Source: Pterois miles (Eukaryota; Chordata; Actinopteri; Perciformes; Scorpaenidae). From it: DNA of 64,000 nt. Location: NCBI GenBank assembly GCA_947000775.1, contig CAMQGK010000058.1, positions 2,982,001 to 3,046,000 of the forward strand. The letters are read 5' to 3'. Below are positions 21,865-33,000 of the stretch, piece by piece. Both the position numbers and the translations under genes were made by a program. How positions within the stretch are numbered: the stretch's first letter is position 1; each line of letters opens with the position of its first letter. A model generated the notes under the pieces. That model worked only from the letters and a program-made list of their open reading frames with translations, did not search any database and had not been told where the DNA came from.

Positions 21865-23019
21865 TAGGGTTGGGACGTTTCATAAAATTCAAGGTTCGGT
21901 TTGGTTGACGGTTTGGGGTCACAGTATTTATGGTACAGAAAGGCATTTTTTTCATTTATTTGCCACAATAAGTCAGCTGTTTGCCTGAACAACAGTAGAC
22001 TAGGCTAACATGAGGAACAAGTGCCACTGTGTTATTTAAAATAATTAATAAATAAAAAAACAAATTATAGGCTCAGGCCATCAATACTAAGTGCATCAGG
22101 GCAGCTAGCACTAGACGTTTTTTAAACAACAGTAACAGATGTCTCTCTATTCCCTGATATTTAAAAAATAATAATAAAAACGCACAGAGGCTGAGGCCAT
22201 CAACATAAAGTGCAGCATCAACCAAACACACACAGTTTCAGATCAACTCTGCTCTGTTCTTTCTGTTTTCATGTTCTTCTGCTGGAAGACGAGTTTGTCC
22301 ACATTCAGCCCTGGATGTCCATCTGTCCGTAGTCCGTCTGTAGTCAGAGTACCCGAATCATATGCTGAAATCCAGCATCCTCCACGACGGCTTTAGTTTT
22401 GCTCTGACTGAGTCTGCATGTAGAGGCTGTTTAAATGCTGCTGGGAGACGGTTAATCAATAGACACACCGATGTCTCCGTAAACGATTCATCATATTGGA
22501 AGTCTGGCTGCTAGCATTAGCCACACGTGTTGGATGGTGCTGACACACAGTTGACGTTTTATCCACCACTTTTTTCCTGTCACTGTCATAATGTAACACC
22601 AAATCTGTAACGCTCCCACACAGCAGAGTGAAACGACGCTGGTGTCCACTCGCCTTCTTTTAGGAATGACAGCCGTACTCTGCACTTTATCAATAACTCT
22701 GCCAAATAAGAAGTTTAAGAAGGAAGGAGGCTGGGTGACGCATCATCAATGCATCATATCTTTGGCGGTACAACACATGCACAGTAAATCTGGTCCGTCC
22801 TCGCTGAAACTGAGCCATTAACACCTCAGCTTCAGTTACACTGCACATGTGTGATACCGCATATTCCTGTCCGCCGTGTCCCAGCCTCTTTCCATAGACC
22901 TTCATTTCTAGTGACAATAAACGGAGTGAAACACATAAACAATCGGCCTAATAACCTATTTCAAATGAACCGAATGATACATACATTTTGGTTTTTTACC
23001 CGAAACGTGCCCACCCCTA
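21865..23019. mobile_element. hAT-type non-autonomous element, TAGGG-TGGG ends (copy 1)
   Basis: Left end TAGGGTTGGGACG and right end CGTGCCCACCCCTA are inverted repeats. The 8-bp flanks GAGGGCAT (21857-21864) and AAGGGCAT (23020-23027) form a target duplication with one mismatch. Same family as 61796-62641: shared GAACCGAA/TTCGGTT motifs and GGTTATTAGGCC-like block near the ends. No transposase seen. Confidence 0.8.
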
Positions 23020-23347
23020 AAGGGCATGACAGCACAATTTAACATAGCATGGCAAGGTTTGTGAGAGGAGCATCTCAATTCTGGACTTCTCTTTACCACT
23101 CGCTGCACAGTTACTGGAGACGCTATCCTGGCTCTCAAAGTTCAAAAAAACACACATCGACATCTCTAAAGCTAAAGAAATGTAAAAATTTGTGGTTTTA
23201 AGAGGAGTTATGTTCTGTAGCTATTTTACCCATGCTTCCAGTTTGTATGCTAAGCTAAGCTAACCACATCCTGACTCCAGCTCTGTGTGTGCGCATGCAT
23301 AGGTGTTTTCTGTTGGAATGACTTTACTGGTTAATGATTAAAACAGA

Positions 23348-23351
<4 letters not shown>

Positions 23352-23408
<57 letters not shown>
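23352..23408. repeat. (CA)n microsatellite
   Basis: Uninterrupted CA dinucleotide tract of about 57 bp in an APBA1 intron. Confidence 0.98.
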
Positions 23409-23410
<2 letters not shown>

Positions 23411-23724
23411 AGGTAAGAGTGTATTTTTTTGGTATCTGTGATGAATAATGTGTTATTCATTAGCATTTATGATGCCACACTCAGAAAATTGTGCTCTGTT
23501 TGTGCATTGTACATGAAGTTCTGTATGTATAATAGAGGTTAATGTACTCTATTGAAGTAATTTATAATTAATTCAACTTCACGATATTCTTTAAAAATTC
23601 TCTGCTTTGGAAAACACCAGATTTAGGTAGAAATGGAGCAAATATGATTAAAGAAAGTTATGTTTATAAAACGGGCACTTTATCCTGACAGCAGTGCATG
23701 AAACAAAGATTTAAAGGTTGAAAG

Positions 23725-24115
23725 ACTGTCCTCTGGTGCTCCTGATGACATCTGCAAGATTTCACAGACCGGAGGAAAACAACCCATCAGAGCTGATCTG
23801 GAGTCTGCCGTCCAGCTGCTGTCAATGAGAGTCATGAATCAATCACTGAACTCCGATCCAACGATCAAACTAAGAAGCGCTGATCAAATATGAATCAATA
23901 TTCTGTTACTGTGATGTTTATTCTCCTCAGATGTTTTCAGAAACATCTTGTAGTTACTGTTTAGATGTAAACAGTAGCTGTAGCTGTAAAATGGGAAAGT
24001 TTGTGACCCAGCAGCCATGTCAAGATCTATCAAGGAAATATCAAGCACCGCCCACCAGCCAGAGCACAGCCAATAGGAACGCTCTCTCTCTGAAATGACT
24101 GTGACTGGCTAAAAT
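23725..24115 (-). repeat. Dispersed repeat family B, copy 2
   Basis: Reverse-complement copy of 20575-20875 and 52195-52535, including CAGAAACATCTTGTAGTTAC and CTGAAATGACTGTGA-type blocks. Longer on its 3' side than copy 1. Confidence 0.7.
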
Positions 24116-25630
24116 CACATTTTCTCATGTCAGAAATCAGAGCCATGCTGCTTTGTTAATGAAGTGCTCTGAAATGAACTCTCTCTCTCTCGTCACACAT
24201 GTTGCACAGTCAGAGGTGATTACATAATACAGTCAATTTTGTGATCATAATATACAGTGAATGGCCAAAACTAAATACTACTAATACCAGAATATTACAC
24301 CCAGGTCTGTCCACAATACGACTGTATGCTGGAGAATTTGACTCACCACAACTACAGTAAGGGGCCTAACCAAAACCAAGAAAAGCAGCCTCAGAGCTAA
24401 AGTACACAAAAGTATGCGGACAAAGTATGTGCTTCACTCTGCTCCACGAAGCAGCACTCCTGCCTTCAATGCCAGTTTTATTTGGCTTTGCCACAAAGGT
24501 TTGTTTTCTACTTGTAATACAGAAGCAGAGCGTAACCTGGGAAGCTGCCTCCTTGAATGTCTAACTCACCGTTAGCTTGCTATGCTAATTGATTTAATTT
24601 AATGCTAATTAAGCATCCAGATTATGGGTGCTGAAGCCACATTAAAATAAAAAAATAAAAACCCAGATTCTGATCCAGTGCCCCTGTGCTCATTGTTCAG
24701 TTAACTCTTGTCAGATGGCAAATATAAATATATATTTTCACACTTATCTTCTCATCACTCACTTCTCATTACATCCTGACAGCAAGCAATAAATCAAACG
24801 CGCTGACAAAAACAAGAAAAGAAAAAAAAAGTATCTGTTGCAGGACTGCAATAAACCCGTCCAATCATTTCATTTGGGCCAGATGAAGTGACAGGATGGC
24901 TTACCTGCCTGTCTACCTTTTTACCTACCTACCTGACAGCTGTGAGTACAAACAGTAGCCATGTTTGCTGACTACGTTCACAATGATAATTTTGGGGGAG
25001 TGTCTTTGGAGGGAATCAGTGTTACTGACTTGGTGACTTCCTGGTCAGATAGGTGGCTTTTGAAGCTAGTGCTGCTAGCTATTTTCGTTCGAAAAGAGTT
25101 GGCTGGGTTTTTAGGTTGGATCATTTTTGAAATCCTGCATACTCTTGCTGTTTTTTCCCAGTGTTACCTACCCAAGCTTTAAAGCCTTAAAAGACAGTTT
25201 ATTTGAGCTGTAGCCTGCAAAATGTTTCCGTCTGGTCGGTTTCTGTGTTATGACAATGTGCTGCCCTCTGTCCCACACAGAGGTGATCTGTTGTCATGTT
25301 TTTCCTCTAAGCTGCGATTTGTTCGGTCGATGTGTGTCTGTCTGACACATTCAGATTCCGAGCAAAGATGAGATGAATGGTGTAACTAGTGCTGTTGATT
25401 ATATACAGAAAGCGTTCTGGTCTTTTGTTCCGGTACATTGGTCTTTCTGCCCTCTGTCGGCTTTGAATAGCAAACAGACTCAGACGTCTTACAAGTGTGA
25501 TGCCACTATGACCCTTTCATATTCAGTAAGTGAGGCAAACCAACACACTCATATGCGAACAGGTGACTAACAGAATGGACAAGTTACCCAATTGAACTTG
25601 ATCGACAATAGCTAGAGCTGCTCTACTTAC
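24116..25630. other. APBA1 intron, nothing recognised
   Basis: AT-rich intron sequence. The open frame at 24961-25182 is short, lacks family features and is probably chance. Confidence 0.5.
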
Positions 25631-27202
25631 GTCACCCCCCAGTGATGGCTGTAGGTCACACTCTGCAGTGGGGCTCAGGTCCTGCCTCATTACCCAAATG
25701 GGTTCCTTAGGCTCATCAGGTGTGTATGGAGATCTCACTGTTCTGGTCTTCACCTCCTCTATGGCCTCCTTAATGTCCTTGATAGCCAGGGATATAGCGT
25801 CCCTCTTCTCCTGACTGTTCTTCACAGCTACAAGCTCCTCTGAAGGACTCACCGCCTGTTTTCTGGCTGGCTTCCCTGGGTTGGCAACCTTGTTTTTGTC
25901 AGAGTCGGTTTGGGACTCAGTTTGGGGTTTTTCTTCTCCCTGTTGTAGCTCATTTTCTTCATCGATGGTGTCTTCCACGGCACGATGAAGACTCTGAGAG
26001 CTTAGACTTTCTTTGACTTCAGCCACGATGCTGTCAATGTCCTCCTCCTGGTCGCAGCTGTCGGCGCGTGGGTATGGGGCAAACTCGGCCTCTTTCTCTG
26101 GGCTGTCTGACTCGCCATCCGAGCGTTCATCGTAGTGGCGCAGACGGGAGCCCACCGCTTCCTGTTGATGGTAGTCTCCACCTCCTGCCCGGCCCTCCAA
26201 CAGCTGAAAGCCGGCCCGCCTCTGTTGGAGTGACTCGGTGTCCTCAGTTCTGTCTGCAGCACATGAAACTGAAGCTGGAGCATCGCAGATTTCCTCGTAA
26301 ACATGCTCAGAGAGTGAGTAAATGTCATATGGCTCAGAGTAGGCTTCGTCGGCAAGAACACCGTCTAAACTCTCCAAGCTCTGAACGGTGGAGACGATGG
26401 CCCTTCCTCCGGAGTGGTTGAGGGGCTGGGTGTATACGTAGTTGGAGTAGCCAGCATTCAGCATCTCTGCTTCATCCTGTCTCTGGGGGTTTTGGATATC
26501 AGGCAGGGGTTCCCGTGGCAGTGGCGGGGGCTGGGGAGGATAGTTAGGATGCGGATGGAGATGTTGCTGTTCAGCCTCAGCACTCTCAGTGTACCCCTCC
26601 GCCTCCGGGCGTAGCTGGATTCCATAGTTCCCCGTCTCATCCTCCGCCTCTGGCTGCCCCTCAGGTTCCAGAGACATCATCACCAGACCATCGTCCCCCT
26701 CAGCCCGGTCAGTATGGGTGTGGAAGCCGCTCTCGGTACTCGCTGAGCGGGCAAGCACTGAATCGTCCCTCTCTCGTTCATCTTCCTGGGTCATCTCTGC
26801 GTGGTGCTGCTTTTCCTGTTGTTGCACTAAGTGTTGGGCTCTCTCTGCCTCTCTCTGCTGCCTCTGTCTGTGCCTCTGCTGCTGGGCTCTGATCCGGGCC
26901 TCGCTGTCGCCTTGTCGGCGATAACGTGTCACAGCAGGTCGGGGAATGGGCTGGGACTGCTGGGGCTGTGGAGACTGAGCTCCATGTTGCAGCTCCACGT
27001 CTTGCTCCTCCTGTGGTCTGCGCTGCTGTGGCACCCTCACTCTGCTGCCAGCACTTCCAGCAGGTGCTTCAAAGCGTCTGTAGCGCTTTTCCTGGTTGCT
27101 GTGGTTACGGGATCGGCCATTGTGGTTGTTGTGGCGATGGCGAGGAGGGGCATCGGTCTCCTCCATAACCTCCTGGCCAAGCTCCGTCTCCTGGGGGTTC
27201 AT
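25631..27202 (-). CDS. APBA1: APBA1 first coding exon (residues 1-524)
   Basis: 524 codons from ATG 27202 to the donor GAC|GTAAGT at 25630. An in-frame TGA at 27235-27233 supports this start. APBA1 is a neuronal adaptor that binds Munc18-1, CASK and APP. Conserved islands match human Mint1: LARSASTESGFHTHTDRAEG (150-169), a Munc18-interacting-type region with AYSEPYDIYSLSEHVYEE (287-304), YDERSDGESDSPEKEAEFAP (357-376), EEDIDSIVAEVK (386-397), and the CASK-binding end SLAIKDIKEAIEEVKTRT to EPIWVMRQD (471-508). The first 145 residues are Gln/Arg/His-rich and poorly conserved. The exon ends in phase 0 and joins SPGSGSP of the next. Both strands hold long shadow frames, as expected for a GC-rich exon. 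Which teleost paralogue (a or b) cannot be told here. Confidence 0.97.
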
Positions 27203-27306
27203 GGCTGTCTGGTTCTGGTTGGTTGAACGATGTCAGAGAAATGTTTTAGGAGTCCGTCATCAGCAGGCGCCTCTATGAAGTCAGGGCAAAGACTGCTGGG
27301 AAGAGC
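27203..27306 (-). other. APBA1: APBA1 exon 2, 5' UTR part
   Basis: A strong acceptor (CTCAATTTCACTTTCAG) ends at 27307, so the exon begins at 27306 with 104 nt of leader. It holds a 4-codon upstream frame (ATG 27260, TAA 27248-27246). Frames entering from the proposed first exon end at 27281 and 27273. Confidence 0.75.
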
Positions 27307-28642
27307 CTGAAAGTGAAATTGAGAAAAAGTGAGTAAACAGAATGAGACAAATATGAGTGAAATGTATTGTTAAGTCTCTCGTCACACCAGATTATGACAC
27401 CGAAATTGGTGCCTTCTTGAAAAATAGGTGGTGCTGGAAGTTTGGTGACATTGTGACTACTACAGGACTGATATTTCAGGCAAAATATTGTAGCTGGCGA
27501 GCTAACCACTGGCCTGCCATATTTATACTATTGACTTTTGTCTCACAACTGTCTGCAAACCCATGCCTCTTTTGTAGAGCAGTTTTTACTCTGGCAGAAC
27601 AGGATTAAAGAAAAGTAGACGGTGCAACACAGCTTATTGGTTATTATAGCGTACTGTTTGTCAGACTTCTGGTGAGCACTTAAAGAGGGCGGCATAGATC
27701 ATAAAATTCTTCACCTTCTCCACACCAATTAGTGTGAAACTCCATCAAAACATGATACTGTAGCTCTCACAAGAAACCAAAATGTCTAGGAATTAGTGGA
27801 CGTAGAGGAAAGAGGGTTTCAGGGTGAACTACTAATCATACAGGGAAAAAGAAAAGAAAACGGCAAATGGCAACAAAACCAGCATGAACGGGATAGAACC
27901 TGGTAGCAAGGAGGTGGACTTTACCAACGCTAATTTCCAGAGATACAATATCAGGAACAAAATATTCAAAGCAGCCTGGGCAAAGAGCATCCCTTATGAG
28001 TGAAAAGGTTTGCAAACAACTTCCCCGCTCAAGAGTAAACTCAAGGACTACAAAGACATGAAGAAAAGATGACGATACAGAAGAAACAGGTACCATATCC
28101 TGCCAAGATGAGGATTCATTTTGAAAATGGATCTCTCTAACTTTACTCTGTATAAATGACAAAAAACCTCAACAGAATCATCATGATAAAGAGAGGGAGT
28201 GTGGACAGAGAACCAGTCACACAGAAAACCAACGGGGACTGAACAAGACTGAGCGAGGCGCAGAGATTGCTACCGACAAATATAAGTACCACTGTATAAC
28301 TACTATAATAAATTCCATGCATAAAAAACACACATACAGCATCAACTGTTACTCATGACCAAAGGGATCTTTTATCTCCCTGTCTTTTGTATTTTGTCCA
28401 TGTTTAAAATATAAAAAGCAACATATGGAAAATCTACAAAAACTACAGATGTATACGTACGTCCTGGGGCAACAGAGAGGAACAGGTAGAGAAACACATT
28501 ATTGTAGTCTGAGGTAGTGAGCGACATTCTTTAATAATGTATTCAACCAGGCCTCATAGGCGGTCAAGTTCCCTTCCAGCACCACAAAGACTTGCTAGAG
28601 TCCTGGCAGCGATCCCATCAGCCCTGGAGCAGACTGCACGCC
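27307..28642. other. APBA1 intron 1, start
   Basis: No repeat family or coding signal recognised; the minus-strand frame at 27836-28162 looks like chance. Confidence 0.5.
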
Positions 28643-29283
28643 TGAGGAGCGCGTGGCGGCTGCATTACCTCACGGCTGCGTGATTCACGCGTCTGTTGGT
28701 CACACTGGCTGCGTGTTAGCTGCGTTCCTGCAGCATTTCTGCTGCTGCTGCTCTCTCTGCATAGATTTGACCTTCATAATGATCATTACATATCATTATA
28801 AATGTCATTTATATTTATTTTAGACAAAGAAAGGTCAAGAAACATGTCTTCATTTCATGGAGCCCTGCAAGTCCCTGCATGTTCTACAACACTGTCCTGC
28901 ACATATTTCAGAATAAAAGCCTTGTGTTAACAAATGCAGGAGTTCTGCCCACAGAAAAAAAAAAAACACTTGAGGGGTTTTATTTTGAAACGAAAGCAGG
29001 AAGTGTTGATTTAAAAATACATTTCAACTTTTTTTTTCATGTCCGTGACATTTCCTACAGATATAGACATTGAAAGTGTAGTTATGTTGCCGATATGATG
29101 TCAATAGACAGTCAAACAACCACTTCCACTGTCTGCTGCTGCCATGAACCGCACAGCTCGCATCAAAAAGAGGCGAATCTCTAGAAGAGACGCAGCTGAG
29201 ACGCACAGTGTGGACTCTCTAACCCGTTAACATGGACGCCCAAATGAAAAACAACAGGTGACGCAGCCGCCACGCGCTCCTCA
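28643..29283. mobile_element. Non-autonomous DNA element with 21-bp perfect terminal repeats
   Basis: 28643-28663 (TGAGGAGCGCGTGGCGGCTGC start) and 29263-29283 are exact inverted repeats, with near-matching sequence continuing inward. Possible flanking duplications (TGCACG/TGCATG) are imperfect. CpG-rich ends, AT-rich middle, no transposase. Superfamily unclear. Confidence 0.65.
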
Positions 29284-29381
29284 TGCATGAAGTCTGTTTG
29301 AGGGCTCACGCTGTTCCTTCAACAAATAGCCAATGGGATTTTTCCACTGGGTTTGATCTGTGGCAAGCAAACAACTATGAT

Positions 29382-29997
29382 TAGAGGTCGACCAATATGG
29401 GGTTTTTAAGGCCTATGCCGATTTTTAATTTTTTTTTTTTTTTTTTTTACAGAATCAGGATAGCTGATGGCTGATAAATGATACAGTTTTTTATTTTTTT
29501 TTTGGGGGGGGTGATAAAATATAACAGCTTCATAATAACAAATGATACACAAAATTTCTCAACTTCAGTAAACATTTATTGAACAACACCTATGGTCTGT
29601 CTCTCTAATCTACACTTTGTGTCTGTACTGCAGTGCACTTATATAGTTTACATAAAGATAATGTATAAACTAAATAATGAATACATGAAACAGGTAATCA
29701 AAAAGAGTAAGAACGAAACCTGCTTTCACATCAGTGTCTCCAAAAGTCTCCAATAACACCAGAAAAAGCCGCTAGATTTGTTGCTTTTTTTGAAAAAGAT
29801 TCGCTAGAGGGGCCTGAAAACTGGCTAAACGTAGAGACAAAGTCACTGAGTTTGCAACACAGCTGAGGTCTGCTGGTATCACCGCAGTTTGATTGACACA
29901 AGGGGGGCGGAGTCATATCACTGGGCCGCCCGCAGATGCGCCTGCTTGATAAACAATGCCGATTATGAGAAAATGTCAAATAATCAATCGATCTCTA
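29382..29997. mobile_element. hAT-type non-autonomous element, TAGAG ends
   Basis: Ends TAGAGGTCGACC and TCGATCTCTA are inverted repeats; flanks ACTATGAT (29374-29381) and ATTATGAT (29998-30005) form an 8-bp duplication with one mismatch. The interior 29750-29850 resembles 43030-43125 inside another hAT element, sharing CTAACACCAGAAAAA-like and CTGAAAACTGGCTAAA pieces. No coding capacity. Confidence 0.78.
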
Positions 29998-30005
29998 ATT
30001 ATGAT

Positions 30006-33000
30006 ACATGCACATTTTGTTCAGCAAGATAATCTCCACAAATGAACCCCACTTTCATGATGTTCGAAGCATAAATGCAATCACCAGCAGTAAAAGTCTA
30101 AAAGCTAAAAGCGGACTAATGGCAGGCATGATGACGTTTAGTCGTCTCATTTGACCAGCTGTTAGCGACCACCTTTTTTAAAGATGCGTAAAAGCTTTAA
30201 AATTCAAGAGTGTGATATTTACAGACATATTTTACATCACAGAAAAAAAACTTCAAAATCTCTTCAGCTGGTGTTAACCACAGGCCTTATTTCAGGCAAC
30301 CAAAAACTCATTGCAAACACCATTAACTTCAAGATGAAGGAACTGCAAGTGTTAAAATGCAAACTCATTTCATACTATAATCATATTAAAGTCTCCAAAA
30401 ATGGACCAAAATGTAGCAGACTGCAACACATCTGATTTCATCATGTCATTGCAATCACATCTGTCAAAACATATGATCTGCCTGCTTCCTGTCAGTCTAC
30501 AGACTGCTCATCACCCAACAGCGCAGCGTTAACTGCAGGCTCAGACACTGCTGTCAGAGGCAGCATCAACACATCTACTGTAGCACAATGTCCCCTCAGC
30601 CGTGGTCCATTAAACTGCTCATCATTTAAAAGATACCAGCATTGTTTGAGTTTTCAGCACAGTAATCACCGGAAACAAAGGATTGTCTTTGCTTCCTCTC
30701 ATTGCTCTCTAACAACAAAGTCTGCTCATCTTGACCCACTGAATTACTTTATTATTCTCTCCGGAGACGGAGCATCAGAACAGAAGAGGCAGAAAGATAT
30801 TAAGAGGAAAACTGTTTTCACAGACTGTGCCCACAGGAGAGCGATGGTAACATAAAGGAGGACATGCTGAAGCAGAACCATTATAAAGAGGGCATGCCTG
30901 TCGGTGCTGTGGCTGGGTTAACCATCCCAGCACTGTCAGCCTGCTGCTGTCTCATTAAAATGGGGGGTAAGGCAGGACACTCGGTTACTTCTGCTGTGGC
31001 TAGAATACATAAACAGACAGAAATAACAGTCTAAAGCCCCAGCAGTGGCCCCTAGAGGCTGCGATGTTCATTACACGCCAATAAAAATGTGAATGTGCTG
31101 AAAGGAATGAACCACACTTTACAGTATGTGCTCACAGGCCACGTTACCATAACAATGACATTATCATTAACGATTAAAAGGGCCGACAGAATGACATGAC
31201 AAAATCTATTATTAAATCGATTAATGTGACAAAGTGAAGAAACCTATTTCCACTGTTGACGTTGATTTAGACTAAATAGAAAGGTTCTCTGGAAATACAG
31301 GTGGTAGTTTGAATGTAATAACTAACTAAGTCAGGGCTGGAGAAGGGCTTCACGTGTCTACTAGTTAAAGTTAATATGCTTATTCCATCGACTAAAATAC
31401 TAAAACACAACCCTGTTGTTTTGGTAGAATGAAAATAAAGCAGGATGACCAATTAGCTTTTCTGTTTTATTACTCATTTTTATCTTATACCACAGGTAAT
31501 AAGCTAAGAGCCCTCAGCACTGCGTATCACTCAAATTAATTTTCTTTAAAGGTCACTGGAAAAACACTTTTCGGTCTGAACCACACTCACAACTGCAGAG
31601 AGATGCAGAGAACTAGGTCATTCAGGAGACAGTGGGCTATTACCATGAAAGTACACAGAAATGGGTACTGATAGTTGGAGTGATGTTTTCCAGCCCACAT
31701 GATTCATTATTATTCCCAGTAACTATCACCTGTTTTTCTAATTAGTGTCTTTGGTTTAGTTTAATGTAATACTGTATATAGATATGCAGTAAAAACTGCG
31801 TAACTACTGTAAAGAATGAATATTGTGCTCAATCCAAATATCCATATTTTCACCTGGATTACAGTCACAGTTGAACTACTTGGTTAGTTTTAATAAAACA
31901 TCATGGTTTGTCTTAAAATAAGTACGATTGTTATGTAATTTAAGTTAGGGATGTAAATGAAAATAAGCTCACGTTGACCTTTTTCACACAGGACACTAAC
32001 AGGAGTTTCCTGGGTTAGTCTGTTTGACCCATCCATCCAACCCAACCGCCTCCTTACACAAACCTCCACAGACTATGATAACAAACGTATTTGTGATATG
32101 TCAAAAACAAATGTAATCCCTCCAAAAATAACTGACATTTCGGCTTTGTTGTATAATTTTTAGGAGACCAGGCTGGTTTGTACATTCTACTTCATACTAG
32201 TTAAACTAGCATGTTAACAAGCTAACCTCCAGTTGTGCTGCTGTACGAATGTTCATTAAACCCCACAGTCTGAATGTGTTGAAAAGCGTACAGACTATTT
32301 TGTGGCAGGAGTTGAGCTAATGAAATCAAAAGGGTTAATCCCCCAGAAACAGGGCTGGGGGAGCATGCAGCCAATGTGCAGTGATTTTGGTGTATTGGCC
32401 CAAAAATAATTTTCCCCGTTTCATTTCAAAAGAAAGGAGCATCACAAACACTCTGTTTGGTAGATCTGATCCATTAAGTCCAATAAAAGTGAAAGCAGCA
32501 GGAAGTCAGTCAGCTCAGCCAGTGAAGGACTCTAATGCTCTATAGGTCCAAAAATGCATCTGAAGGTTACTGTATAAACCTTTCAAAATAACTCAGAGAT
32601 GAGCCTTCTTCTTTTAGCTGACCGTTGGACACCGGGTTGCTCACAGCAGCTCAGCTCTGTATGTGAGCTCTGTATTTGTACACAACACAGCCTGATATAC
32701 TGGTTGTGCTAATCTGATGTTTGCACTTTTCACATTTCAGCCTAATTTTACTGCTTACTGATCACTTTCAGACGTATTCACAGATGGATTGCTGAACAGG
32801 CCTACTGGACACCAAAGTGTCATGGCCTGATCTTCACCTACAAAATGTCACTCAAAAAGACACGTACCAACCAGGAAGAGACTTAAAATGACCACAAAGA
32901 TACAAACTACAAACGTAGGAGAGGTGGTAGGGCCTACCGTCTGTGCATCCACCCATGACCACATCGCAGTTACTGCTGAAACCAACCTTTGACTGCCTCA

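Noticed and set aside
26831..27226. 131-codon plus-strand frame over the APBA1 exon
   Set aside because: Shadow of the GC-rich APBA1 coding exon on the other strand.
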